Below, in pieces: positions 16,595-26,351 of a stretch of DNA of 64,000 nucleotides. The stretch is from Coprousia sp963931435. Lineage in GTDB: Bacteria; Actinomycetota; Coriobacteriia; Coriobacteriales; Coriobacteriaceae. Where the stretch lies: the NCBI GenBank assembly GCA_963931435.1, contig OZ007012.1:1736001-1800000 (forward strand), written 5' to 3'. Below the pieces are notes generated by a model. It saw nothing but the letters and a program-made list of their open reading frames with translations, was not told where the DNA came from and did not search any database. Both the position numbers and the translations under genes were made by a program. Each line of letters begins with the position of its first letter. Position 1 is the stretch's first letter.

Positions 16595-19441
16595 CTACCG
16601 CGTGCCGGCCCCTGCCTGTCGGGCGCCACCTGAGCCCGAGCCAGCGCCGGCGAGCGCCGGGGCGCCGCCGCCGGAACGCGGCGCGGACTCGAAGCTCGCC
16701 CCGAGGGCGCCGGTCGCGCGGGGCGCGGGGATCTCGCCCGTGCCGTGGCTGAACACGAACGCGCCGTCCACCACGTCGCAGACGACGGTGTCGCCCGCGC
16801 GCCACTCGCCGGCGAGCAACTCCTCGGAGAGCGGGTCCTCGATGAGGCGCTGGATGGCGCGACGCAGGGGGCGCGCGCCGTTGGTGAGGTCGGTGCCCTC
16901 GGCCACGATCTTGGCGACGGCCGCCTCGGTGAGCGTGATGTTCATGCCGTTGGCGATGAGGCGCTGGCGCAGGTCGTCGACGAGCAGCTCGGCGATCTGG
17001 GTCAGACTCTCGCCCGTGAGCTTCTGGAACACCACGATGTCGTCCACGCGGTTCAGGAACTCGGGGCGGAACAGGCGCTTGAGCTCGCCCATCGCGCGGC
17101 TTTTGATCTCGGAGGAGGACAGGCCGGCCTCGCCCGTGGTGCCGAAGCCCACCGTGGAGGTGGCGGCGATCTCGCGGGCGCCCACGTTGGAGGTCATGAT
17201 GACCACCGTGTTGCGGAAATCGACCGTCTTGCCCTGGCCGTCGGTAAGGCGCCCCTCATCGAGCACCTGCAGCAGGATGTTGAAGATGTCGGGGTGGGCC
17301 TTCTCGATCTCGTCGAACAGCACCACCGAGTAGGGATGCCGGCGCACGGCCTTGGTGAGCTGGCCGCCCTCCTCGTGGCCCACGTAGCCCGGAGGGCTGC
17401 CGATGAGCTTGGAGACCTCGTACTCGCTCGCGAACTCGCTCATGTCGAAGGAGATGAGCGCGTCCTTGCTGCCGAAGAGGTACTCGGCGAGCGTCTTGGC
17501 GAGCTCGGTCTTGCCCGTGCCCGTGGGGCCCAGGAAGATGAACGAGCCGCCCGGGCGGCGCGGGTCCTTGAGCGGCGAGCGGCTGCGGCGGATGGCCTTG
17601 GCCACGGCGGCCACGGCCTCGTCCTGGCCGATGATGCGCGTCTTGAGGACGTTCTCGCACATGAGCAAGCGGCGGCTCTCGTCCTCGGTGAGCGAGCTCA
17701 CGGGCACGCCCGAGGTGGCCGAGACGATGTCGGCGATCCTGTCGACGTCGATGGGGATGGGCGCGGCGTCCATCTCGGCCGTCCAGGCGGCGCGGGCCTC
17801 GGAGAGCTCGATCTCGGCCGCCTTCTCCTCCTCGGTGAGCTCGGCGGCGCGGTTCATGTCGTCGGCCTCGCCGGCGGCGTCGATCTGACGCTTGAGGTCG
17901 GCCACGCGGGCCTCGGCGGCGCGCACCGGCTCGGGCGCGCGGTTCTGGGCGATGCGCGCGCGGGCGCCGGCCTCGTCGATGAGGTCGATCGCCTTGTCGG
18001 GCAGGTAGCGGTCCTGGATGTAGCGGGCCGAGAGCGTCACGGCCGCCTCGACGGCAGCCGGCGTGTAGCGCACGTGATGGTGCTCCTCGTAGCGCGGCAC
18101 GAGCGCCTTCAGGATCTTGACGGCGTCCTCGATGGAGGGCTCCTCCAGATCGATCGACTGGAAGCGCCGCTCGAACGCCGGATCCTTGGTGAGGTACTTG
18201 CGGAACTCCTCGGCGGTGGTGGCTCCGATGATCTGGAACGCGCCGCGCGCGAGCACGGGCTTGAGCATCGAGCTCGCGTCGATGGAGCCCTCGGCCGAGC
18301 CGGCGCCGATGAGCGTGTGCATCTCGTCGATGAACAGGATCGCGTCATCGGCCTCGGTGCACTCGCGGATGACGCCCTTCAGGCGCTCCTCGAACTCGCC
18401 GCGGTACTTGGCGCCCGCCACGAGGCCGGGCAGGTCGAGCGACCAGATGTTCTTGTTCATGAGGTTCTCGGGCACGTTGCCGGCGGCGATCTCCTGCGCA
18501 AGCCCCTCGACGATGGCGGTCTTGCCCACACCCGGGTCGCCGAGGATGAGCGGGTTGTTCTTGGTGCGGCGCGAGAGGATCTCCATCATGCGGGCGATCT
18601 CGCGCTCGCGCCCGATAACCGGATCGAGCTTGCCGGCGCGCGCCTCGTCGGTGAGGTTGGTGGCGAACTGCTTGAGGATGGAGCCGTCCTCCTCGTCCTT
18701 GGCTCCCTGCGTCATGCCCGAGAAGAACGGCAGGCCCGCGCCGGGACGGCCGGCGCCGGCGCCGGCCAGAGGGCGCTTGCCGCCCTGGTCCTTGGCGGTG
18801 AGCTTCTCCACCGCCTGCCGCACCGACTTGGGGCTCACGCCCAGGCGGTTGAGCAGGTCGACGCCGCGGCAGGCGGCGTCGTCCACCATCGCCAGCAGCA
18901 GGTGCTCGGTGGAGACGTAGGTCTGGTTGTTCTCGCGCGCCAAGCGGAAGCTCTTCTCCATCAGCGTGATGACGGAGGGGGTGAACGCCAGCTTGCCGGC
19001 GCCGGGGCGCGCGGACGACGCCGCGCCGGAGCCGCTCGCCGACGCGGCGCCCTCGGCATCGGCGGGGGCGTCCTGCGCGGGACGCGCAGCGGACGGGTCC
19101 GGCGCAGGGGCTCCCGCGGGATCCGCACCCCCGGCAGCGGACATGTCCGCGTGACCGGCGCCGGCGGTTCCCGACGCGGCAGCGAAGTCGCCGGCCGCGG
19201 GGGCATCCCCCGGCGCGGCGCCCGGAGCGTCGGAGGCGGACGCGGACTCCCCGAGCTGCTCCAGAATCTCCTCGTAGCTGATATCGAGCGAGCGCAGCGC
19301 CTCGGCGGCGATGCCCTCCTTCTCCTTGGCGAGCGCCAGCAGCAAGTGCTCGGTGCCCACGCTCTTGGAGGAGAGCGCGACGGCCTCCTGCTTGGCCATC
19401 GACATCACGCGGCGCGCGCGATCGGTGAATCTATCCAACAT
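16595..19441 (-). CDS. clpC: AAA+ protein-unfolding ATPase ClpC
   Basis: The 948-residue Clp/Hsp100 protein feeds substrates to ClpP. It has two Clp N-terminal repeats (about 1-65 and 150-215), two AAA+ modules with Walker A loops GDPGVGKT (301-308) and GPTGTGKT, and a coiled-coil middle domain (RAAEARVADLKRQIDAA region). Two features are unusual. About 84 residues of Ala/Pro/Gly-rich sequence separate the two N-terminal repeats, which are normally adjacent. A Gly/Ala-rich tail also follows the second AAA+ module. The start has a GAAGGTG site. No ctsR or mcsAB genes adjoin it. Confidence 0.94.
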   Translation of the reverse strand: MLDRFTDRARRVMSMAKQEAVALSSKSVGTEHLLLALAKEKEGIAAEALRSLDISYEEILEQLGESASASDAPGAAPGDAPAAGDFAAASGTAGAGHADMSAAGGADPAGAPAPDPSAARPAQDAPADAEGAASASGSGAASSARPGAGKLAFTPSVITLMEKSFRLARENNQTYVSTEHLLLAMVDDAACRGVDLLNRLGVSPKSVRQAVEKLTAKDQGGKRPLAGAGAGRPGAGLPFFSGMTQGAKDEEDGSILKQFATNLTDEARAGKLDPVIGREREIARMMEILSRRTKNNPLILGDPGVGKTAIVEGLAQEIAAGNVPENLMNKNIWSLDLPGLVAGAKYRGEFEERLKGVIRECTEADDAILFIDEMHTLIGAGSAEGSIDASSMLKPVLARGAFQIIGATTAEEFRKYLTKDPAFERRFQSIDLEEPSIEDAVKILKALVPRYEEHHHVRYTPAAVEAAVTLSARYIQDRYLPDKAIDLIDEAGARARIAQNRAPEPVRAAEARVADLKRQIDAAGEADDMNRAAELTEEEKAAEIELSEARAAWTAEMDAAPIPIDVDRIADIVSATSGVPVSSLTEDESRRLLMCENVLKTRIIGQDEAVAAVAKAIRRSRSPLKDPRRPGGSFIFLGPTGTGKTELAKTLAEYLFGSKDALISFDMSEFASEYEVSKLIGSPPGYVGHEEGGQLTKAVRRHPYSVVLFDEIEKAHPDIFNILLQVLDEGRLTDGQGKTVDFRNTVVIMTSNVGAREIAATSTVGFGTTGEAGLSSSEIKSRAMGELKRLFRPEFLNRVDDIVVFQKLTGESLTQIAELLVDDLRQRLIANGMNITLTEAAVAKIVAEGTDLTNGARPLRRAIQRLIEDPLSEELLAGEWRAGDTVVCDVVDGAFVFSHGTGEIPAPRATGALGASFESAPRSGGGAPALAGAGSGSGGARQAGAGTR

Positions 19442-19535
19442 GCTGCAACACCTTCTTCATGCACGTGGCGCGCCCGGCGCGCGGCACGGGCGCTTTGCAA
19501 GATAGCCTTGGTTTACCGCAGACTGTGTACCCAGA

Positions 19536-19573
19536 GTTGGGGAATCATAACCCAACCGCACCCTCCATGGCAA
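19536..19573 (-). promoter_or_regulatory. clpC promoter with overlapping palindrome
   Basis: The minus strand has -35 TTGCCA (19568-19573), an 18-base spacer and -10 TATGAT (19544-19549). A perfect inverted repeat GTTGGG-N9-CCCAAC (19536-19556) covers the -10, the position of a repressor site. It does not match the CtsR or HspR consensus as far as can be judged by eye. Confidence 0.6.
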
Positions 19574-19734
19574 CTGCGCAAACGCCGCCGCAGCGGCAGG
19601 GAGGCGCCGCGGCCGCGCGACGCGGCGGCACCTCTGCCGGTCCGGCCGTGCGGCGCGGCGGCGCCCGAGGCCGCCCCGAAAGCCAAGGGCGCGCCCGAAG
19701 GCGGCGACCAACGCGTGAAGGCCGGAATCGGGCC

Positions 19735-22700
19735 CTACGCTCGTCCGGACCGGCGCGCGTTCATGATGAGCATCTGCAGGCGGTTCTCCACGTTCGCGAA
19801 GCTCACGTCGGGGTCGTAGTCGAGCGGCAGGATCTGCGCGTCGGGATAGCGCTCCTTGAGCGCGCGCACCAGGCCGCGGCCCACCACGTGGTTGGGCAGG
19901 CAGCCGAAGGGCTGCAGGATCACGAACGCCCGGCAGCCGCGCGCGGCGTGCTCCAGAATCTCTGCGGGGATGAGCACGCCCTCGCCCGCGTCGAAGGTGT
20001 GGTGGAGCACGTCGTCCGAGGCCTTAACGAGATCGGGCATGCGCGTGGGCGGCTCATAGAGCGGGTGCGCGCGGGCGATGCGGTCGCAGCGGTCGTGCGC
20101 GATGTCGAAGAGCCGGTCGGCCGTGGCGTACCACGCGCGCTCGGCGAGGGGCAGGTCCACGTGGTACTCGCGCACCTGGGCGTGCTTGTAGAAGTAGCTC
20201 TTGCGGATGACGTCGGTCATGCGCGCCTCGATGACCTCCAAGCCATTGGCCTCGAGGTAGCGCTCGATCTCGTGGTTGGCGCCGGGGTGGAAGTTCAGCA
20301 GGTACTCGCCCACGATGAGCACCGTCGGCCGCGGATGGGAGCGGTCGTAGGGCACCTCGCCCATGATCTCGATCGCCCGACGGAAGCCCTCCTCGGCGCC
20401 GCGCAGGCCGTGCGCCTCGATCCCGTGCATCACTTCGTCGAGCGCCTGCTCAAAGGCCTGATCGGCCGAGCCGGGTGTGAGCTCGTAAGGGCGGATGCGC
20501 CGCAGCAGCGCCTCGAGCGCGTCGATCATGGGCAGGCCCCAGGCAATCTCCATGCTCGCGGCGAGCGAGAGCGTAAAGCCCGGGTGCACGCCGTGCGCGT
20601 CCGCGTCGTCGTTGTCGAGGATCGGCACCTGCGAGAAGCCCGCGTCATCGAGCGCCTTGCGCAAGAGCGGCAGGTAGTGCGTGAGGCGGCAGTCGCCGAT
20701 GTACTTGCCCGTGATGATGGCCACCTCGTCGGGATTGTAGCGCCCGCTCGTGAGCGCCTCGAGCGACTCGCCGATTGTGATCTGCGCGGGGAAGCAGATG
20801 TCGTTGTGCACGTAGCGCTTGCCGAGGCGGATGGCCTCCTCGCGCCCCACGGGCAGGGGGTCGGTCCGCACGCCCTCGCGACGGAGCGCCGCCGTCATGA
20901 GCCGGCAGAACGCATGGCTCGTGTTGGGCACGAGCACCACCTTGGTCCGGCGCATCTCGCGCGTGTACTTGACCTCGTAGGGGTCGGGCAGCGGGCGCGG
21001 GCCGAGAGCCGCTGCGGGGCGGCCGGCCTCGGCGCGGCGCCGACGCTCGGTGGTCTCGATAAACGAGCGCACGCGGATCTTGAGCGGACCGGTGGCGTCG
21101 GACTCGTCGATCTTCAAGATGAGCGGCGCCTTGCTGCTCGTCTCGCGGAGCATACGCGAGATCTCGTCCGAGAGGTAGGCATCGTGCCCGCAACCGAAGC
21201 TTACGAGCTGCACGTACTCCAGCTCGGGCGTGGCCGCGGTGATGAGCGCGGCGGAGAGCATGCGCGCGTGGAAGTTGTTGACGATGTCGAGCCGGCTCCG
21301 GGAGAGGTCCTGCTCGCGCACGCCGGGCAGGGCGTCGGGCGTGAGCACGGCGATGCCCTGGCTCGAGAAGAGCTTGGGGACACCGTGGTTGACGAGCGGG
21401 TCGTTGTGGTAGGGCCGCGACGCGATGACGACGGCGTAGCCCCCACGGCGGCGCACCTCGGCGAGCACCTCCTCGCCGCGGCGGGCGAGCGCCCCGGCAA
21501 AGGAGCACTGCGCCTCGTCGGCCTGCCGGATGGCGCGCGCCGCCTGCTCGGCCGTGACGCCGTAGGTCTCGCTCAGATACGCGCCGAGCTGGCGGTCGCG
21601 GTCGCGCACGGTGTACCAGTGGAAGAGCGGCGCGTCGAAGGGGATGCCGAAGCGGCGCTCAGGGTCATCGGAGTTTTTGAGCACGTAGGGGTAGCCCTTC
21701 ACCACGGCGCACATCCACTCGCTCGTCTTTGCCGTGTTCTCGGTGGGGACGGTGGTGATGATGGGCATGAAGATGCGGTCGACGTGTACATCCGCAAGGT
21801 CGCGGATGTGCCCGTGGACGAGCTTTGCCGGGAAGCACACCGTGTCGGACGTGACGTGCGCGAGTCCCCGCTCAAAGGTGCGGCGCGTGGAAGGGCGCGA
21901 GATGCGCACGGCGAAGCCGAGCGAACGGAACAGCGTCGACCAGAAGGGCATCTGGTCCCAGAACTCGAGCACGCGCGGGATGCCGACGGTCTCGCCGCGG
22001 GCCGGGGCCACGGGCTCGCATGGCCAGTTCTTGAAGAGGAGCCGCTCGCGCTCGTCAAAGAGGTTGGCGGCGGGCTCGGGACGGCGCTCTTCCACCGCAG
22101 GGCCGGTGGGCGCGGCGGAGGCGCCGTCGGCGCGGGCAGACGCTGAGCGAGTGAGCGCGACGGGGCGGGAGTTTGCGGCAGGATGTGCCTCGCCCGCAGA
22201 CGCGACGGACCCGGATGCGGCAGCAGCACTGGCTCCGGCACCCGAAGTGGGTGCGCCGGCGCCCTCCCCCGCGAGCGCACCGGCCGGCGCATCGGCGGCG
22301 GCCTCGGGCACCTCGCGGATGAGCTCCATCCAGCTGATCTCCTCGCCGCGCGGGCAGCGGTTTCCCGTCACGTAGAGGGCGCCGTCGCTGAACGCCACCA
22401 CGGAGCGCGCGCAGCGGTTGCCGCACCGGCGGCAGGTCACGCCCGCGTGCTCCGTGTGCGCAAAGCCCTCAAGCGCATTGAGCCCGATAAAGCTCGACGC
22501 CCCCTCCGCCCCGCGGCGCTCCTCAGACTCCTCCGCATGCTCCTGCGCAAGGAGCGCCACCCCGATGGCCCCCATGAGGCCGGGGTGCGGCGCGCGGGTG
22601 ACGCTCCGGCCCAGGAACTGCTCGAAGGCGCGCAGCACCGCGTCGTTGCGGAAGGTGCCGCCCTGCACCACGATGCGCTCGCCGAGCGCGTCCAGGTTGG

Positions 22701-24630
22701 CCACGCGGATGACCTTGGTGAAGACGTTCTCGATGATCGAGCGGCAGAGGCCGGCCATGATGTCGTCCGGCCCCTTGCCGCGGCGCTGCTCGGAGACCAC
22801 GCTCGAGTTCATGAAGACGGTGCAGCGGCTGCCGAGCGCGGCGGGGTCGGTCGAGCGGAACGCCGCCGAGGCGATATCCTCCACCGCCACGCCGAGGTTG
22901 GCCGCAAAGCCTTCCAAAAAGGAGCCGCAGCCAGCCGAGCAGGCCTCGTTGACCACGATATCGGTGAGGACGCCGTGGTCGAGCCAGATGGCCTTCATGT
23001 CCTGCCCGCCGATGTCGAGCACGAAGGTCGCATCGGGCACGCACATCGCCGCGGCACGGGCATGCGCCACCGTCTCGACCGTGTGGTAGTCGGCGTGGAA
23101 CGCACGCGCAAAGAGCTGCTCACCGTAGCCGGTGGTGCCCACGGCATCGATGACGAGCGCGACGCCCGCCTCGTCCCAGCGGCGCTTGAGGTCCATGAGT
23201 CCCGCACGGGCCACGTCGAGCGGCTTGCCCTCGTTGGAGGCATAGAAGGAGTCGAGAAGCTCGCCCGCGGCGTCGATGAGGGCGAACTTGGTGGTGGTCG
23301 ACCCGGAGTCGATGCCCAGGATCGCGTGGACGGTGTCGCCGCGCTCGAAGGCGGCAGGCCCCGGCGCGGGCACCTCGGCGGGATGGCGACGCACGAAATC
23401 GGTTCGCTCCTCCTCCGAGGCAAAGAAGGGCTGCACGGCGGGCGAGCCGTCGTCTACGGGATGCTCGGCCAAGTCGCGCAGGACCGCGATGCCCGCCGCG
23501 AGGTCGATGGCGTCAGCGTGAGCCGCGGGCTGCTCGGGCGCGCCGCCGGGCGAAGCGGTGGATGCTACCGGTGCGGACTGCGCGCCCTCCGCACGGTCGC
23601 CGGTGCCGTCGGGCCGCGCGCCGTCGGCGCCGTCAGCCGCACGGCCGGCACCGTCGGCACCCTCCCCCGCGTGCTCGGCAAAGAGCCGGTCGAGCGAGAG
23701 CGCGGCGCCGCGGGCGATGATCACCTGCGGATCGGCGGGCACCACGGCCTCGCCGGGCGCGAGCTCCAGCTGCTCGGTGAACACGCGCACGAGCGTGGGG
23801 TGGTAGGCAAGCGTGCCGCCCTCGAAGATGACGGGCGCCTCGATGTCTATGCCCTGCGCCAGGCCGCCAATGGTCTGGCGCGCCACGGCATGCAGGGCCG
23901 AGAGCGCGAGGTCGGCGCGCGAGACCCCCTGGTTGAGCAGGGGCTGGATGTCGGTCTTGGCATACACGCCGCACCGACCCGAGACCTCGTACACGCGCGT
24001 GCCCGCGGCGGCGAGCTCCTCGAACCCCTCGGGCGAGACGCCGAGGAGCTTGGCCATCTCGTCGATGAACGCACCGGTGCCGCCCGCGCAGCTGCCGTTC
24101 ATGCGCATGTCCGAGACCTGAGGCTCGGCGTCCGGCCCCTCGGCATGGAAGAAGAGCATCTTGGCATCCTGGCCGCCGAGCTCGACGGCGCAGCGGACCT
24201 GCGGGTAGAGCTCGCAGATGGCGATGGCGTTGGCCACGACCTCCTGAACGTAGTCGGCGCCGAGGGCGCGGGCGATGTCGCGCGCGCCCGAGCCGGTCAC
24301 CGCCACGCGCGCCGGCACGCCGGGGAAGCGCCGCCGGACCTCTTCGAGCGCCTCGGCCGCGCTTGCCGCCTGCCGCGCCCCGTGGCGCTTGTAGCGCCAG
24401 TAGAGGACGTCGTGCGTGACGGCATCGAGCACCACGACCTTGGTGGTGGTCGAGCCGATGTCGAGTCCTACGCTGATCGCACGGGGCACCCGCCGCCGCA
24501 CCGCTCCCGCAGCCGCATCGCGCGCCCCCGCATCCGTCCGCTGGTCCGCGCGTACCGTATCTACCGTCGTCCGTCCGCGCGCCGCGGAATCCCCCTCCGC
24601 GCACGCGGCCTGCTCGACGCATGCATCCAT
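19735..24630 (-). CDS. Giant acyl-CoA dehydratase activase / HgdB-like fusion protein
   Basis: The 1631-residue protein carries two BcrAD/BadFG ASKHA-ATPase domains. The first begins near residue 53 (VGLDIGSTTTKVVVLD) and the second near 415 (AILGIDSGSTTTKFALID), each with a GGQDxK motif and a Cys that could hold the shared iron-sulfur cluster (MNGSCAGGTGAF; NEACSAGCGSF). A CRRCGNRCARS cluster, a DUF2229 region and a C-terminal HgdB-like part follow. Such activases transfer one electron, driven by ATP, to 2-hydroxyacyl-CoA dehydratases, but the partner of these large proteins is generally unknown. An in-frame TGA just upstream fixes the first possible ATG at 24630. No dehydratase genes adjoin it. 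Confidence 0.85.
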   Translation of the reverse strand: MDACVEQAACAEGDSAARGRTTVDTVRADQRTDAGARDAAAGAVRRRVPRAISVGLDIGSTTTKVVVLDAVTHDVLYWRYKRHGARQAASAAEALEEVRRRFPGVPARVAVTGSGARDIARALGADYVQEVVANAIAICELYPQVRCAVELGGQDAKMLFFHAEGPDAEPQVSDMRMNGSCAGGTGAFIDEMAKLLGVSPEGFEELAAAGTRVYEVSGRCGVYAKTDIQPLLNQGVSRADLALSALHAVARQTIGGLAQGIDIEAPVIFEGGTLAYHPTLVRVFTEQLELAPGEAVVPADPQVIIARGAALSLDRLFAEHAGEGADGAGRAADGADGARPDGTGDRAEGAQSAPVASTASPGGAPEQPAAHADAIDLAAGIAVLRDLAEHPVDDGSPAVQPFFASEEERTDFVRRHPAEVPAPGPAAFERGDTVHAILGIDSGSTTTKFALIDAAGELLDSFYASNEGKPLDVARAGLMDLKRRWDEAGVALVIDAVGTTGYGEQLFARAFHADYHTVETVAHARAAAMCVPDATFVLDIGGQDMKAIWLDHGVLTDIVVNEACSAGCGSFLEGFAANLGVAVEDIASAAFRSTDPAALGSRCTVFMNSSVVSEQRRGKGPDDIMAGLCRSIIENVFTKVIRVANLDALGERIVVQGGTFRNDAVLRAFEQFLGRSVTRAPHPGLMGAIGVALLAQEHAEESEERRGAEGASSFIGLNALEGFAHTEHAGVTCRRCGNRCARSVVAFSDGALYVTGNRCPRGEEISWMELIREVPEAAADAPAGALAGEGAGAPTSGAGASAAAASGSVASAGEAHPAANSRPVALTRSASARADGASAAPTGPAVEERRPEPAANLFDERERLLFKNWPCEPVAPARGETVGIPRVLEFWDQMPFWSTLFRSLGFAVRISRPSTRRTFERGLAHVTSDTVCFPAKLVHGHIRDLADVHVDRIFMPIITTVPTENTAKTSEWMCAVVKGYPYVLKNSDDPERRFGIPFDAPLFHWYTVRDRDRQLGAYLSETYGVTAEQAARAIRQADEAQCSFAGALARRGEEVLAEVRRRGGYAVVIASRPYHNDPLVNHGVPKLFSSQGIAVLTPDALPGVREQDLSRSRLDIVNNFHARMLSAALITAATPELEYVQLVSFGCGHDAYLSDEISRMLRETSSKAPLILKIDESDATGPLKIRVRSFIETTERRRRAEAGRPAAALGPRPLPDPYEVKYTREMRRTKVVLVPNTSHAFCRLMTAALRREGVRTDPLPVGREEAIRLGKRYVHNDICFPAQITIGESLEALTSGRYNPDEVAIITGKYIGDCRLTHYLPLLRKALDDAGFSQVPILDNDDADAHGVHPGFTLSLAASMEIAWGLPMIDALEALLRRIRPYELTPGSADQAFEQALDEVMHGIEAHGLRGAEEGFRRAIEIMGEVPYDRSHPRPTVLIVGEYLLNFHPGANHEIERYLEANGLEVIEARMTDVIRKSYFYKHAQVREYHVDLPLAERAWYATADRLFDIAHDRCDRIARAHPLYEPPTRMPDLVKASDDVLHHTFDAGEGVLIPAEILEHAARGCRAFVILQPFGCLPNHVVGRGLVRALKERYPDAQILPLDYDPDVSFANVENRLQMLIMNARRSGRA

Positions 24631-24749
24631 ATCTGCACCTGCATATCTTCATGACCCCGCGCCTCCCAGGGACGCGGGCGACCAAGCTCGTACGGTTGGC
24701 GTCTATACCCCTAACCGGAGCCCGCAATCAGCTCGCCGCCGATTTATGT

Positions 24750-24779
24750 GGTACCTCACGATATTTCTACGGTACCTCA
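24750..24779. repeat. Direct repeat GGTACCTCA, 21 bp apart
   Basis: GGTACCTCA occurs at 24750-24758 and again at 24771-24779, exactly two helical turns apart, in the gap between the MFS pump stop and the activase start. The spacing suits a regulator binding the same face of DNA upstream of the activase gene. Confidence 0.6.
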
Positions 24780-26192
24780 TTGTTGACGATTCGTCATGGA
24801 TTCCCGCCCCCGCGCCCCGGGCAGCACGCGCCTGCTGGCGACGAGCTGCACGATGAAGCCGGCCGCCGACGCGATCCAGAGCAGCAGGTAGCCCCCTGCC
24901 GCGAGCACCATGCCGCCGAGCGCCGAACCCGCTCCCCCGCTCGCGAAGACCGCGAAGCCGATGAGGCCCGTGCACAGGCCCGCCTGCGCGGGATCGGCCT
25001 CCATCGAGAGCGTGACGAGCGTGGGCTGCACCAGGATGTACCCGAGGCCCAGGCAGGCCGCGGCCACGAGGGCCGGCGCCCACGATCCGGTGAGCGCCGC
25101 GAGCGCGAGCGCCGCCGCCGCGACGGCGCCGGACGCCTCGCCCACCGCGATCACGCGACCGAGCCCGCGCGCACCTAGACGGCCCGACACGGTGCCGCCG
25201 ACGAGGCAGAACACGCCGTAGAGCATCATCACCAGCCCGCCCTGCGTCGAGGTGAGCCCGCAGCGCTCGGAGAGGAAGGTCCCCATGAGGCCGTAGACGC
25301 CCAAGAAGAGAAGGCCCGTGCTGCACGCCAGCAGGAACACCGCGCGCTGCGGACCGAAGAAGATGCGGAGCGCGTCGCGGAAGAAGGAGAGCACGGGGTT
25401 GCGCCCGGCCGCGTCGGGCGCGGGCGCGCTCGCCGCATCGGATACGGCGACGGGCGCGGCGTCGGGGCGCGCGGCATCCGCCTGCGGCGCGACTGGCCGG
25501 GTGCCCTGCGTCGCGGCCGAGGCGCACCTTGCGCCCCCAAGCGCCGCGCGGGCCCGCGCCCCCTCCGCGGCGCCGCCGGGCCTGCCGGGCTCGCGCAGGG
25601 TGAACAGCCCGAGCCACGCCGCGAAGGCGAGCACGCCGAACGCGGCGAACGCGGCGCGCCACCCCACGAGGTCGGTCAGGATGCCGCCGAGCCCCGCAGA
25701 GAGGCCCTGGCCGGTGAACGTGATGCCCATGAGGATGCCCACGGCGCCGGCACGCCGATCGGGGCCGACCACGTCGCCCACGAACGCCTGCGAGACCGAG
25801 ATGATGCCCGCCGCGAAGCATCCCGTCACCACGCGCGCCGCCACGAGGAGCGCGAGGCTCGGGACCACCGCGCACAGAAGCGTGCCCGCGCAGAGGCCGA
25901 GCACGATCACGCGCAGCAGACGCAGGCGCCCCACGCCGTCGCCCAGCCGGCCGCACACCGGCTGCAGCGCGCCATACGGCACCAGGTACGCCGTCAGCAC
26001 CACGGCCGCGACCGTCGGCGCGACCGCCAGGGTCTGGGCGATGGCCGGCAACGCCGGCGAGACGAACCAGTTGTCCGCCGCGGACACCAGCCCGCAAAAG
26101 CCGAGCGTCACAACCACATGCAGCTGCCGTGCGCTCAGAGCATGCTCCCCCTCAGCCACGCTCGCCCCTCTCTCACGCAGAACATGACCCAT
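24777..26192 (-). CDS. MFS transporter (drug-efflux-like)
   Basis: The 471-residue protein has about 12 to 14 hydrophobic segments and the MFS motif after the second helix region (VCGRLGDGVGRLRLLRV). A long Ala-rich central loop (about 195-265) separates the two halves. It resembles sugar-efflux or multidrug members, but the substrate cannot be told. The ATG at 26192 is favoured over an open extension to 26282, which lacks membrane-protein character and overlaps a hairpin. It lies upstream of the activase gene on the same strand. Confidence 0.85.
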   Translation of the reverse strand: MGHVLRERGASVAEGEHALSARQLHVVVTLGFCGLVSAADNWFVSPALPAIAQTLAVAPTVAAVVLTAYLVPYGALQPVCGRLGDGVGRLRLLRVIVLGLCAGTLLCAVVPSLALLVAARVVTGCFAAGIISVSQAFVGDVVGPDRRAGAVGILMGITFTGQGLSAGLGGILTDLVGWRAAFAAFGVLAFAAWLGLFTLREPGRPGGAAEGARARAALGGARCASAATQGTRPVAPQADAARPDAAPVAVSDAASAPAPDAAGRNPVLSFFRDALRIFFGPQRAVFLLACSTGLLFLGVYGLMGTFLSERCGLTSTQGGLVMMLYGVFCLVGGTVSGRLGARGLGRVIAVGEASGAVAAAALALAALTGSWAPALVAAACLGLGYILVQPTLVTLSMEADPAQAGLCTGLIGFAVFASGGAGSALGGMVLAAGGYLLLWIASAAGFIVQLVASRRVLPGARGRESMTNRQQ

Positions 26193-26249
26193 TGTAACCC
26201 CGTCCCCCTTGGAGCCATCCACGCGAGGAGCGCGCGAGGCGGGGAAACG

Positions 26250-26294
26250 GGGGCGGACCCGTGCTCTCAAACGCGAGAGCACGGGTCCGCCCCG
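26250..26294 (-). terminator. Long perfect hairpin after lysS
   Basis: GGGGCGGACCCGTGCTCTC (about 26250-26268) pairs with GAGAGCACGGGTCCGCCCC (26275-26293) around a short loop. This very stable stem between lysS and the MFS gene has no T-run, so termination is inferred from position and stability. Confidence 0.6.
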
Positions 26295-26351
26295 ATCACT
26301 CTAAATGGGTTGGCCGAGCCCCGTTGGCTTCGCCCCGTCCCCGACCAACCC

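Noticed and set aside
16745..19819. 1024-codon open frame antisense to clpC
   Set aside because: It mirrors the clpC codon pattern, has no recognisable motif and no ribosome-binding site; high GC keeps the opposite frame open.
19459..24654. Long plus-strand frames (895 and 823 codons) opposite the activase gene
   Set aside because: Low-complexity Arg/Ala/Gly/His sequence typical of antisense shadows of a GC-rich gene.
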